This document shows, one piece after another, positions 1-5,714 of a stretch of 6,187 nucleotides of DNA; within the stretch, counting starts at the first letter, position 1, and each line of letters starts with the position of its first letter. The DNA is from DATHSN01 sp035464115. GTDB taxonomy: Bacteria; Actinomycetota; Acidimicrobiia; Acidimicrobiales; SKKL01. Location: contig DATHSN010000024.1 of the NCBI GenBank assembly GCA_035464115.1, forward strand, positions 1 through 6,187, written 5' to 3'. Made by a program: the position numbers and the translations under genes. Below the pieces are notes generated by a model that worked only from the letters and a program-made list of their open reading frames with translations, did not search any database and was not told where the DNA came from.

Positions 1-1
1 G

Positions 2-382
2 GTGTTCCGCCCCGGCGGCTACACCGCCGACTACGTCTGGGACGCCGACGCCGCCGGGTGGCGACGGGGCCTGCAGGGCACCCCCCACGTCGACGCCGAC
101 GGTGTGCGGGTGGCGCCGCCCAACGTGGTCGTGTTGTTCACGCCCTACGTGTTCGCGGCCGACGGCTCGCCCATCGCCCAGACGGTGGGCGAAGGCGAGG
201 CGTGGGTGCTCACCGACGGGGTCCTCATCCGTGGGCGCTGGGTGCGCCCCGACGTGAACCGCCCGGCGACGCTCATCGACGGGGCCGGCGTCGAGATCGA
301 GCTGACCCCGGGCCGTACGTGGGTGGCGCTGCCGCGGCCCGGCGACGCCGAGGTGCTCGCCGCCGATCCCATCGGCGAGTAG
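2..382 (+). CDS. DUF3048 (YerB-like) domain protein, 3' end only
   Basis: This is the C-terminal part of a gene whose beginning lies left of the window; the GTG at base 2 is probably an internal valine codon, not a start. The 126 visible residues resemble the C-terminal half of DUF3048 proteins (Bacillus YerB type), usually secreted lipoproteins of unknown function. What I see: an FRPGGY stretch at the left edge, a G-T-P-H motif at residues 26-29, an N-VVV strand at 41-44, a GEAW turn at 65-68 followed by 'DG.LI.G.W' at 72-80, and the typical closing L-T-P-G-R-T-W at 101-107. The protein ends in TAG 16 residues after the domain. Any signal peptide or lipobox would be upstream and cannot be checked. 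It is separated from pdxS by 59 bp containing a promoter candidate, so it is probably not in the pdx operon. The family call is by recognition of the motif pattern; the biological role is unknown. Confidence 0.8.
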   Translation: MFRPGGYTADYVWDADAAGWRRGLQGTPHVDADGVRVAPPNVVVLFTPYVFAADGSPIAQTVGEGEAWVLTDGVLIRGRWVRPDVNRPATLIDGAGVEIELTPGRTWVALPRPGDAEVLAADPIGE

Positions 383-405
383 CGCCGAACCGGTGCCGCC
401 CCCGC

Positions 406-441
406 TTCGGTGGTCCGCAGATGCGGGCGTACACTGAGGCC
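406..441 (+). promoter_or_regulatory. Putative pdxS promoter giving a leaderless mRNA
   Basis: A TACACT hexamer at 430-435 fits the actinobacterial -10 consensus TANNNT. It ends 6 bases before the pdxS ATG at 442, so transcription would start at or next to the A of the start codon. A weak -35 candidate, TTCGGT, lies at 406-411 with an 18-bp spacer. The only Shine-Dalgarno-like bases (GAGG, 436-439) lie 2 nt from the ATG, too close to work normally, which supports leaderless initiation. The promoter call is inference from spacing and consensus. Confidence 0.5.
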
Positions 442-1344
442 ATGGAGCACGCCGACGCCACCCGAGGTCGTGAGACCGGTACGCAGCTGGTCAAGCGGGG
501 CCTCGCCGAGATGCTGAAGGGCGGCGTCATCATGGACGTCGTCGATCCCGAGCAGGCCAAGATCGCCGAGGACGCCGGCGCGGTGGCCGTGATGGCCCTC
601 GAGCGGGTCCCGAGCGACATCCGGCGCGACGGTGGCGTGGCCCGCATGAGCGACCCCGAGATGATCGAGGGCATCAAGGAGGTCGTCACCATCCCGGTGA
701 TGGCCAAGGCCCGCATCGGCCACTTCGTCGAGGCCCAGATCCTCGAGGCGCTCGGCGTCGACTACGTCGACGAGTCCGAGGTGCTCACCCCCGCCGACGA
801 GGCCCACCACATCGACAAGTGGGCGTTCACCGTGCCCTTCGTGTGCGGCGCCACCAACCTGGGCGAGGCGTTGCGGCGCATCTCCGAGGGCGCCTGCCTG
901 ATCCGATCCAAGGGCGAGGCGGGCACCGGCAACATCGTCGAGGCGGTGCGCCACCTGCGCTCGATCCTGGGCGACGTCCGCAAGATCACCCAGGCCGACC
1001 CGGCCGAGCTGTTCGACTGGGCCAAGCACCTCCAGGCCCCGTTGCCGCTGGTGCAGGAGGTCCACGACACCGGCCGGCTCCCGGTGCCGCTGTTCTGCGC
1101 CGGTGGCATCGCCACCCCGGCCGACGCCGCCCTCGTCATGCAGCTCGGCGCCGAGTCGGTGTTCGTCGGGTCCGGCATCTTCAAGAGCTCCGATCCCGCC
1201 GTGCGGGCCAAGGCCATCGTCGACGCCACGCTCGGCTACCGCGATCCCCAGATCCTCGCCAAGGTCTCCCGGGGCCTCGGCGAGGCGATGCCCGGCCAGG
1301 AGATCGCCTCGCTCGCCACCAAGCTCGCCGACCGGGGCTGGTAG
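442..1344 (+). CDS. pdxS: Pyridoxal 5'-phosphate synthase, synthase subunit PdxS
   Basis: PdxS is the (beta/alpha)8-barrel synthase subunit of the DXP-independent vitamin B6 pathway. It joins ribose 5-phosphate, glyceraldehyde 3-phosphate and ammonia from PdxT to make pyridoxal 5'-phosphate in the cytoplasm, in the known family as a 12-subunit core decorated by PdxT. The product has 300 residues, normal for the family, and matches it from end to end, closing with the usual R-G-W. Catalytic residues known from Bacillus PdxS (Asp24, Lys81, Lys149) align at a constant +8 offset: D32 in VIMDVV, K89 in PVMAKARIGH, and K157 in IRSKGEAGTGN, the phosphate-binding stretch. The C-terminal AGGIATPADAA and FVGSGIFKS phosphate-binding loops are present. 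I chose the ATG at 442 because only a few residues precede the conserved core and a -10 element sits just upstream; an in-frame ATG at 421 is possible but would lie upstream of that -10. pdxT follows after 35 bp. Confidence 0.97.
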   Translation: MEHADATRGRETGTQLVKRGLAEMLKGGVIMDVVDPEQAKIAEDAGAVAVMALERVPSDIRRDGGVARMSDPEMIEGIKEVVTIPVMAKARIGHFVEAQILEALGVDYVDESEVLTPADEAHHIDKWAFTVPFVCGATNLGEALRRISEGACLIRSKGEAGTGNIVEAVRHLRSILGDVRKITQADPAELFDWAKHLQAPLPLVQEVHDTGRLPVPLFCAGGIATPADAALVMQLGAESVFVGSGIFKSSDPAVRAKAIVDATLGYRDPQILAKVSRGLGEAMPGQEIASLATKLADRGW

Positions 1345-1379
1345 CCGATGGGTCGTCGGGCCGACGCCCGGCCCCCAGG

Positions 1380-2015
1380 ATGGGCGAGCTCGCCCCGCCG
1401 CGCGTCGGGGTCCTCGCGCTGCAGGGCGCGGTCGAGCCGCACCGCCACGCGCTGACCGCCCTCGGCGCCGAGGTCGTCGAGGTGCGCGCCGTCACCGACC
1501 TCGACGGGCTCGATGCGCTGGTGCTCCCCGGTGGCGAGTCCACCACCATCTCGATGCTGCTCGAGCGCACCGGGCTCTTCGATCCGGTGGCCGACGCGCT
1601 GCGCGCCGGGCTGCCGGCGCTCGGCACGTGCGCCGGGATGATCCTGCTCGGCGCCACCGTGCTCGACGGGCGGCCCGATCAGCGCTCGTTCGGCGTCGTC
1701 GACGTCGACGTGCGTCGCAACGCGTTCGGCCGCCAGGTCGACAGCTTCGAAGCCGACCTCGACGTCGACGGGCTGGCCGCCGCCGGCCTCGACCCCGCGC
1801 CGGTGCACGCGGTCTTCATCCGCGCCCCGGTCGTCGAGCGGGTCGGGCCCGCGGTCGAGGTGCTCGCCCGCGTCGGCGACGCCGCCGTGGTGTGCCGCCA
1901 GGGCCCCGTCATCGTCACGTCGTTCCACCCCGAGCTGTCGGGGGATCCCCGCATCCATGAGCTGCTCCTCGCCCTGGTGGCCGAGCGGCGCCGAACCACC
2001 GTCGAGGTGAGCTGA
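1380..2015 (+). CDS. pdxT: Pyridoxal 5'-phosphate synthase, glutaminase subunit PdxT
   Basis: PdxT is a class I glutamine amidotransferase that hydrolyses glutamine and channels the ammonia into PdxS. The product has 211 residues, slightly longer than the Bacillus protein. It opens with the conserved VGVLALQGAV.PH strand and helix (residues 9-21) and carries the glutamine-binding GGEST at 51-55. The nucleophile is C84 in the LGTCAGMILL elbow, and the other triad members are H183 and E185 in TSFHPEL. The family's RNAFGRQ..SFE block, which contributes to the interface with PdxS, is at 113-124. The start is the ATG at 1380; upstream in this frame I see no better codon, and the only purine-rich bases (AGGA, 1377-1380) overlap the ATG, so translation probably depends on ribosomes arriving from pdxS. 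Its TGA overlaps the yebC ATG by one base (TGATG). Confidence 0.96.
   Translation: MGELAPPRVGVLALQGAVEPHRHALTALGAEVVEVRAVTDLDGLDALVLPGGESTTISMLLERTGLFDPVADALRAGLPALGTCAGMILLGATVLDGRPDQRSFGVVDVDVRRNAFGRQVDSFEADLDVDGLAAAGLDPAPVHAVFIRAPVVERVGPAVEVLARVGDAAVVCRQGPVIVTSFHPELSGDPRIHELLLALVAERRRTTVEVS
2004..2011 (+). promoter_or_regulatory. Ribosome binding site of yebC inside the end of pdxT
   Basis: The purine-rich GAGGTGAG lies within the last codons of pdxT, about 5 bases before the yebC ATG at 2015. It fixes the yebC start and, with the TGATG stop/start junction, suggests translational coupling between the two genes. Confidence 0.6.
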
Positions 2016-2764
2016 TGTCCGGACACTCCAAGTGGGCCACGATCAAGCACAAGAAGGGCGCCGCCGACAAGGCGCGCGGCAAGCTCTTCGCCAAGCTGAT
2101 CCGCCAGGTCGAGGTGGCGGCGCGCGAGGGGGGCGGCGACCCCGACACCAACCCCACGCTGCGCACCATGTTCCAGAAGGCCCGCGACGCCTCGGTGCCG
2201 CTCGACACAATCGAGCGGGCCATCAAGCGGGGCACCGGCGAGCTCGAGGGCGTCACCTACGAGTCGATCACCTACGAGGGCTACGCGCCCCACGGGGTGG
2301 CGCTGCTCGTCGAGGTGCTCACCGACAACCGCAACCGCACCGGCGCCGAGGTCCGCACCATCTTCAGCCGCAGCGGCGGATCCATGGCCGAACCCGGCGC
2401 GGTGGCCTGGCAGTTCGAGCGCAAGGGGGTGGTGCTCGTGCCCCGCACCGTGGCCGAGGACGACCTGATGCTCGTGGCGCTCGACGCCGGGGCCGACGAC
2501 ATCGCCGACGAGGGCGACACCTGGCGCCTCACCTGCGAGCCCACCGACCTCGCGGCGCTGCGCGAGGCGCTCGACGCCGCCGGGGTCCCGGTCGAGTCGG
2601 CCGAGGCCACCATGGTGGCCACCTCCACGGTCCCGCTCGAGACCGCCGACGCGGCCAAGGCGGTGCTGAAGGTGCTCGACGCGCTCGACGACCACGACGA
2701 CGTGCAGAACGTGTTCGCCAACTTCGACATCCCCGACGAGATCCTCCAGCTGGTCGAGGCCTGA
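2015..2764 (+). CDS. yebC: YebC/PmpR/TACO1 family regulatory protein
   Basis: The family consists of cytoplasmic proteins annotated as transcriptional regulators (PmpR, YebC); members such as TACO1 and some bacterial YebC proteins help ribosomes through difficult peptide stretches, for example consecutive prolines. The 249-residue product is of normal length and complete. It starts with the invariant MSGHSKWATIKHKKGAAD..RGK..AKLI (1-29), followed by the NP.LR....KA......P.D.I.RAI.RG.G block (46-75) and the YEGYAP.G.A stretch. The signature N.NRTG.EVR comes next, then GS..EPGAVAWQF, and the closing DVQNVFANFDIPDE. Either function is family knowledge; the sequence does not decide between them. 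Position directly between pdxT and the RuvABC region is the usual actinobacterial arrangement. The next gene starts one base after the TGA. Confidence 0.96.
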   Translation: MSGHSKWATIKHKKGAADKARGKLFAKLIRQVEVAAREGGGDPDTNPTLRTMFQKARDASVPLDTIERAIKRGTGELEGVTYESITYEGYAPHGVALLVEVLTDNRNRTGAEVRTIFSRSGGSMAEPGAVAWQFERKGVVLVPRTVAEDDLMLVALDAGADDIADEGDTWRLTCEPTDLAALREALDAAGVPVESAEATMVATSTVPLETADAAKAVLKVLDALDDHDDVQNVFANFDIPDEILQLVEA

Positions 2765-2765
2765 G

Positions 2766-3236
2766 ATGTCGATCGGCGTGGGGGACCGGGCCCCCGACTT
2801 CCGCATCCCGGGCACCGACGGCACCGACGACGGCACCCGCGACTACGCCCTCGCCGACTACGCCGGCCAGCCGGTGGTGCTCGTCTTCTACCCGGCCGAC
2901 AACACGCCGGTGTGCACCCGCCAGCTCAACAGCTACACGACCGACATCGACCAGTTCTCCGAGGTCGGCGCCCAGGTGCTGGCGATCAGCCCGCAGTCGG
3001 TGTCGAGCCACACCGAGTTCGCCGACCAGCAGGGCGGCTTCGCCTTCCCGTTGCTCGCCGACGTCGACAAGGTGGTCGGCGAGGCCTACGGGGTGCTCGG
3101 GCCCATCGGGTTCTACCGGCGCAGCGTGTTCGTGGTCGACGCCGACGGGGTGGTGCGCTACGCCCACCGGGCCATGGCGGGGCTCACGTTCCGCTCCACC
3201 GGTGAGATCGTCGAGGCCGTCCGCACGTTCGTCTGA
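2766..3236 (+). CDS. BCP/PrxQ-type peroxiredoxin with a single cysteine
   Basis: This thioredoxin-fold thiol peroxidase would reduce hydrogen peroxide or organic hydroperoxides in the cytoplasm. The 156-residue product has the BCP/PrxQ length. It begins with G.RAPDF (6-12), then VVLVFYPADNTPVCT, in which P43, T47 and C50 form the universal P-x3-T-x2-C active site. R119 in the RRSVFVVDADG strand is probably the catalytic arginine. C50 is the only cysteine: PrxQ enzymes often have a resolving cysteine five residues after the peroxidatic one, and here that position is N55. The enzyme therefore probably works as a one-cysteine peroxiredoxin needing an external thiol, a functional resemblance to mycobacterial AhpE, although the active-site sequence looks more like BCP. 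A GAGG ribosome site at 2756-2759 precedes the ATG by 6 bases, and the gap to yebC is one base, so it is probably cotranscribed with pdxST-yebC. No signal peptide is visible. Confidence 0.9.
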   Translation: MSIGVGDRAPDFRIPGTDGTDDGTRDYALADYAGQPVVLVFYPADNTPVCTRQLNSYTTDIDQFSEVGAQVLAISPQSVSSHTEFADQQGGFAFPLLADVDKVVGEAYGVLGPIGFYRRSVFVVDADGVVRYAHRAMAGLTFRSTGEIVEAVRTFV

Positions 3237-3251
3237 GGCCGGTCGCTCAGA
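3232..3251. other. Short inverted repeat spanning two convergent stop codons
   Basis: TCTGAG (3232-3237) and its exact reverse complement CTCAGA (3246-3251) flank an 8-base loop. The arms contain the TGA of the peroxiredoxin gene and the TGA (TCA on this strand) of the opposing permease gene, which are 10 bp apart. The stem could act as a weak bidirectional terminator, but it is only 6 bp with no U-tract, and half of the match follows automatically from two facing TGA codons. No stronger terminator is visible between these genes. Confidence 0.3.
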
Positions 3252-4071
3252 TCCCGTCGGCCACCCCGAGCAGCCGGCTGCGGGTCACCGCCCGCATGCC
3301 CCGGCGCAGGCCGACGAACGCCAGCGCCCAGGCGATGGCGCCGATGACGACGCTCGCGTTGCCGGCCCCGAACAGCGCGCCCGTCGACTGGCTGTAGGCC
3401 ACCATGATCAGCGGGAGGCTCACCAGGCCGGCCGCCTGCTGGGCGGCTGCCGTGCTCTTCACCCGGGCCGACAGGCGCAGCACCAGCGACAGCGTGAGCG
3501 CGAGGAACGGCGGGACCACCCACAGCATCAGCACCCACCACTCGCGGGTGGGGAAGAACCAGCCACCCACCTCCGGCCCGACGATGGTGTTCACCACCAG
3601 CGAGTAGATGCCGAACCCCACGATGGTCGTGGCGTAGCCGGGCAGCAGGCTGGCGATGAGCTTGCCGAGGTAGATCTCGCGGACGTCGGCGGGGGAGTGG
3701 GCGAGGAACTCGCCGGTGCCCCGCTCGCGCTCGCCGACGATGGTGGCGGCGCCGACCGCGGTCGAGATGGTGAGGGGCACCACGACGGCCACCGGTGCGA
3801 ACAGGAACACCGCCAGGGCGTAGCTGGCCCGGCCGGCGTCGGTGTCGCCCCGGATCGCCTCCTGGGCCCGCTGGGGGAGCACCTCGAGGGTGGTCGAGAG
3901 CTGCTCGACCGCGGTGATGTCGCCCACGCGCGTGATCGACAGCAACAGCACGGTGGGGATGAACAAGAAGAAGATCGACCCGAGGAACACCATCGGCATC
4001 CAGAAGTCCTTGGCCTGGATCAGCTGGCGCAGGTCGGTGCGGGCGACGGTGGCGATGCGCGAGGCGTTCAT
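3247..4071 (-). CDS. ABC-2 type transporter permease
   Basis: This is the membrane subunit of an ABC exporter whose ATPase is encoded immediately upstream. The product has 274 residues. Hydrophobic segments predicted by eye lie at about 25-47, 84-112, 138-165, 178-198, 214-234 and 239-255, giving six helices as usual for ABC-2 permeases. The first follows a short N-terminal amphipathic stretch, and a soluble loop with acidic and basic residues (about 48-83) separates the first two. After helix 2 comes GERERGTGEFL..SP.......GK (113-137), the typical coupling-helix region of NatB/YhaP-like ABC-2 permeases that contacts the ATPase. The ATG at 4071 overlaps the ATPase stop (ATGA), implying translational coupling; no strong Shine-Dalgarno is visible. 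The substrate cannot be read from sequence; relatives export sodium, drugs or lipids. The gene ends 10 bp from the convergent peroxiredoxin gene. Confidence 0.88.
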   Translation of the reverse strand: MNASRIATVARTDLRQLIQAKDFWMPMVFLGSIFFLFIPTVLLLSITRVGDITAVEQLSTTLEVLPQRAQEAIRGDTDAGRASYALAVFLFAPVAVVVPLTISTAVGAATIVGERERGTGEFLAHSPADVREIYLGKLIASLLPGYATTIVGFGIYSLVVNTIVGPEVGGWFFPTREWWVLMLWVVPPFLALTLSLVLRLSARVKSTAAAQQAAGLVSLPLIMVAYSQSTGALFGAGNASVVIGAIAWALAFVGLRRGMRAVTRSRLLGVADGI

Positions 4072-5138
4072 CGGCCGGGCTCGATCGCGCCGGCCCCGGC
4101 GCCGTGACGGTGGGCGTCGGTGGTGCCGCGGTGGCTGGCCCGCACCGCGAAGTACAGGTCCTCGAGCGACGGCCGGTGGGGCTCCACCCGGGTGAGGCGC
4201 ACGCCGGCGGCGGCCAGCTCGATGACCAGGTCGGGGATGCGGCCCAGGTCGTCGAGCTGCAGGGTGGCCAGCTCGTCGCGCTCGTAGGCGAGCACCCCGG
4301 GCGCGCCGGCGAGCCGGTCGAGGGCCTCGGGCTGCTCGGCGTCGAGGCGGACCACCGCCCCCGGCCAGTAGCGGGCGGTGAGCTCGCCCGGCGATCCCGA
4401 GATGAGGTCGGTGCCACCGTCGAGCACCACCACGTGGTCGGCCAGGCCTTCGGCCTCGAGCAGCAGGTGGGTGCACATCACCACCGTCGAGCCGTCGCTG
4501 GTCATCTCGCCGATGAGGTCGAGCACCGCGTGCGACGACTCGGGGTCGAGGCCCGAGGTGGGCTCGTCGAACAACAACAGCTCGGGGCGGTGCAACACCG
4601 AGCGGGCGAGGGCCAGCCGGGTCTTCATGCCCGTCGAGTAGCCGCCCACCTGCTGGTCGAGGGCGTCGTCGATGCCGAAGCGGGCCGCCGACTCCCGGAT
4701 GCGATCGCCGGCGTGGCGGCCCAGCCCGTAGAGCTCGGCCGCGTAGGCCAGGTTGTCGTAGCCCGAGAGCCGGTCGTACAGCGCCGGTTTGGCCGAGACG
4801 ACCCCGCAGCGGCGCCGGACGTGCTCGCCGTCGGTGTCGGGGTCGAGCCCGAACGTGCGCACCGTGCCCTCGTGCGGATCGAGGGCACCCGTGATGACGC
4901 GGATGGCGGTGGTCTTGCCCGCGCCGTTGGGGCCGAGCAGCACGGTGATCGACCCGGTGGGCACGGCGAGGTCGAGCGCGTCGAGGGCCCGCACCGCGCC
5001 GAACGAGCGCGACACGCCCTGGAGGTCCACGGCCAGCGACGGCGTCGGGTCGAGCTCGGCGGAGCGCCCGGGGGCGGCGGTGGGCGTGGCCGTCACCCGC
5101 TCCCCATCGGCACCGGGGCGGGGCTCGTGAGCGGCCAT
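4068..5138 (-). CDS. ABC-2 type exporter ATP-binding protein
   Basis: This is the nucleotide-binding subunit that drives the adjacent ABC-2 permease. With the ATG at 5138 the product has 356 residues. After a non-conserved leader of about 34 residues, rich in Pro, Ala and Gly, come the Walker A GPNGAGKT (69-76), the ABC signature YSTGMKTRLAL (167-177), Walker B LLLFDEP (187-193), the D-loop SGLD (195-198) and the switch histidine H224 in CTHLLLEAE. The Q-loop position, GVVSAKPALYDRL (112-124), has Ala116 where most homologues have the glutamine of 'GVVPQEPALY'. Residues from about 245 to 340 form the extra C-terminal domain (DUF4162-like) common in this class, ending SLEDLYFAV. A GTG at 5096, preceded by GGGGAG, is an alternative start that would remove 14 leader residues. 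The gene diverges from ruvC across 39 bp. Substrate unknown. Confidence 0.92.
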   Translation of the reverse strand: MAAHEPRPGADGERVTATPTAAPGRSAELDPTPSLAVDLQGVSRSFGAVRALDALDLAVPTGSITVLLGPNGAGKTTAIRVITGALDPHEGTVRTFGLDPDTDGEHVRRRCGVVSAKPALYDRLSGYDNLAYAAELYGLGRHAGDRIRESAARFGIDDALDQQVGGYSTGMKTRLALARSVLHRPELLLFDEPTSGLDPESSHAVLDLIGEMTSDGSTVVMCTHLLLEAEGLADHVVVLDGGTDLISGSPGELTARYWPGAVVRLDAEQPEALDRLAGAPGVLAYERDELATLQLDDLGRIPDLVIELAAAGVRLTRVEPHRPSLEDLYFAVRASHRGTTDAHRHGAGAGAIEPGR

Positions 5139-5164
5139 CCACCCACGGGTCCCGGGTCGGCCGG

Positions 5165-5170
5165 TAACGT
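5165..5170 (+). promoter_or_regulatory. Putative -10 element for a leaderless ruvC transcript
   Basis: TAACGT fits the TANNNT -10 consensus and ends 7 bases before the GTG at 5178, placing the expected transcription start on or beside that codon. No convincing -35 hexamer is seen 16-18 bp upstream, in the ABC gene's start region. Without a promoter here, ruvC has no visible source of transcription, because its upstream neighbours on this strand stop at 3236. Confidence 0.45.
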
Positions 5171-5197
5171 CGTACAGGTGTTCGTGCTCGGTGTCGA
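5169..5197 (-). promoter_or_regulatory. Possible divergent promoter of the ABC exporter genes
   Basis: Read on the minus strand, TCGACA (5197-5192; five of six matches to TTGACA) and TACGAC (5174-5169; three of six matches to TATAAT) are separated by exactly 17 bp. Transcription would begin near 5162, about 24 bases before the ATG at 5138. The important final T of the -10 is missing, so support is weak. It would overlap the ruvC -10 element and lie partly inside ruvC. Confidence 0.25.
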
Positions 5198-5714
5198 CCC
5201 TGGCCTGTCCCGGTGCGGCTACGCCGTGGTCGAGGCGCGCCCCGGACGCCACCGGGCGGTGGCCCTCGGCGTGCTGCGCACCGCCCCCGCCGACCCGGTG
5301 CCCCAGCGCCTCGCCGAGCTCCAGGCCGAGGTGTGCGCCCTGCTCGACGAGTACGCCCCGCAGGTGGTGGCCATCGAGCGGGTGTTCTTCCAGCACAACG
5401 TCCGCACCGCCATGTCGGTCGGGCAGGCCTCGGGGCTGGTCATGGCCGCCGCCGCGGCGCGAGGGTGCGTCGTGGCCGAGTACTCCCCGAACCAGGTGAA
5501 GGAGGCCGTCACCGGCGCCGGTGGCGCCGACAAGGCCCAGGTGCAGACCATGGTGCGCACGCTGCTCGGGCTGGCCGAGGACCCCCGCCCCCCCGACGCG
5601 GCCGACGCCGCCGCGCTGGCGCTGTGCCACCTCGCCCACGCGCCGCTCGCCCGGGCCATCGGCGCGCACCCCGCGGCGCGCCCCCCTGCGACCCGCACCG
5701 GAGGTGCCCGATGA
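5178..5714 (+). CDS. ruvC: Crossover junction endodeoxyribonuclease RuvC
   Basis: RuvC is the dimeric Holliday-junction resolvase that cuts symmetrically across the junction during recombinational repair, acting with the RuvAB branch-migration motor. The product has 178 residues. The four metal-binding acidic residues of the RNase H-like fold are all visible: D7 in GVDPGLSRCGY, E67 in VAIERVFF, and D140 and D143 in PPDAADAAALALCH. The conserved F.Q.N..TA..VGQA.G helix (71-86) and the EYSPN.VK segment (101-108), which lead to the DNA-binding face, are intact. A Pro/Ala/Arg-rich tail of about 20 residues after the last helix is not conserved. I chose the GTG at 5178 for its fit to the -10 element; a GTG at 5184 is possible, with AGG at 5176-5178 as a short ribosome site, and would lose only two residues. 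The stop overlaps the ruvA start (ATGA). Confidence 0.96.
   Translation: MFVLGVDPGLSRCGYAVVEARPGRHRAVALGVLRTAPADPVPQRLAELQAEVCALLDEYAPQVVAIERVFFQHNVRTAMSVGQASGLVMAAAAARGCVVAEYSPNQVKEAVTGAGGADKAQVQTMVRTLLGLAEDPRPPDAADAAALALCHLAHAPLARAIGAHPAARPPATRTGGAR
5700..5706 (+). promoter_or_regulatory. Strong ribosome binding site of ruvA
   Basis: GGAGGTG, close to the full anti-Shine-Dalgarno complement, sits 4 bases before the ruvA ATG at 5711 and within the last codons of ruvC. It decides the ruvA start, and with the ATGA overlap suggests coupled translation. Confidence 0.75.

Noticed and set aside
145..1065. A 306-codon minus-strand frame opposite the DUF3048 gene and pdxS.
   Set aside because: It is antisense to pdxS, which matches its family along its full length; the frame is open only because of the third-position GC bias, and its product has no recognisable motif.
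1345..1379. An in-frame ATG at 1348 right after the pdxS stop as a pdxT start.
   Set aside because: It lies in the pdxS frame, not the pdxT frame. The pdxT frame has its first usable start at 1380, close to the conserved VGVLALQG.
1679..2836. A 385-codon minus-strand frame opposite pdxT and yebC with repeated Val-Gly-Glu-His text.
   Set aside because: It is the antisense shadow of yebC and pdxT codons; no ribosome site or domain was seen, and it overlaps two unmistakable genes.
2032..4107. A 691-codon open frame on the + strand overlapping yebC, the peroxiredoxin and the antisense of the permease.
   Set aside because: It is an out-of-frame reading of high-GC sequence: its translation is low-complexity Arg/Gly/Ala/His text with no domain, and it crosses genes with clear families on both strands.
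4072..5142. An upstream extension of the permease frame, suggesting a 631-residue ATPase-permease fusion.
   Set aside because: The extension is in a different frame from the ATPase and is Arg/Pro/Gly-rich shadow sequence. The ATPase has its own intact frame ending in an ATGA overlap with the permease ATG.
4104..5177. A long in-frame extension upstream of ruvC, which would give a 536-residue protein.
   Set aside because: It is antisense to the ABC ATPase. RuvC homology begins only at the GTG at 5178, where the family's MxVLGxDPG start lies, and the extension shows no domain.
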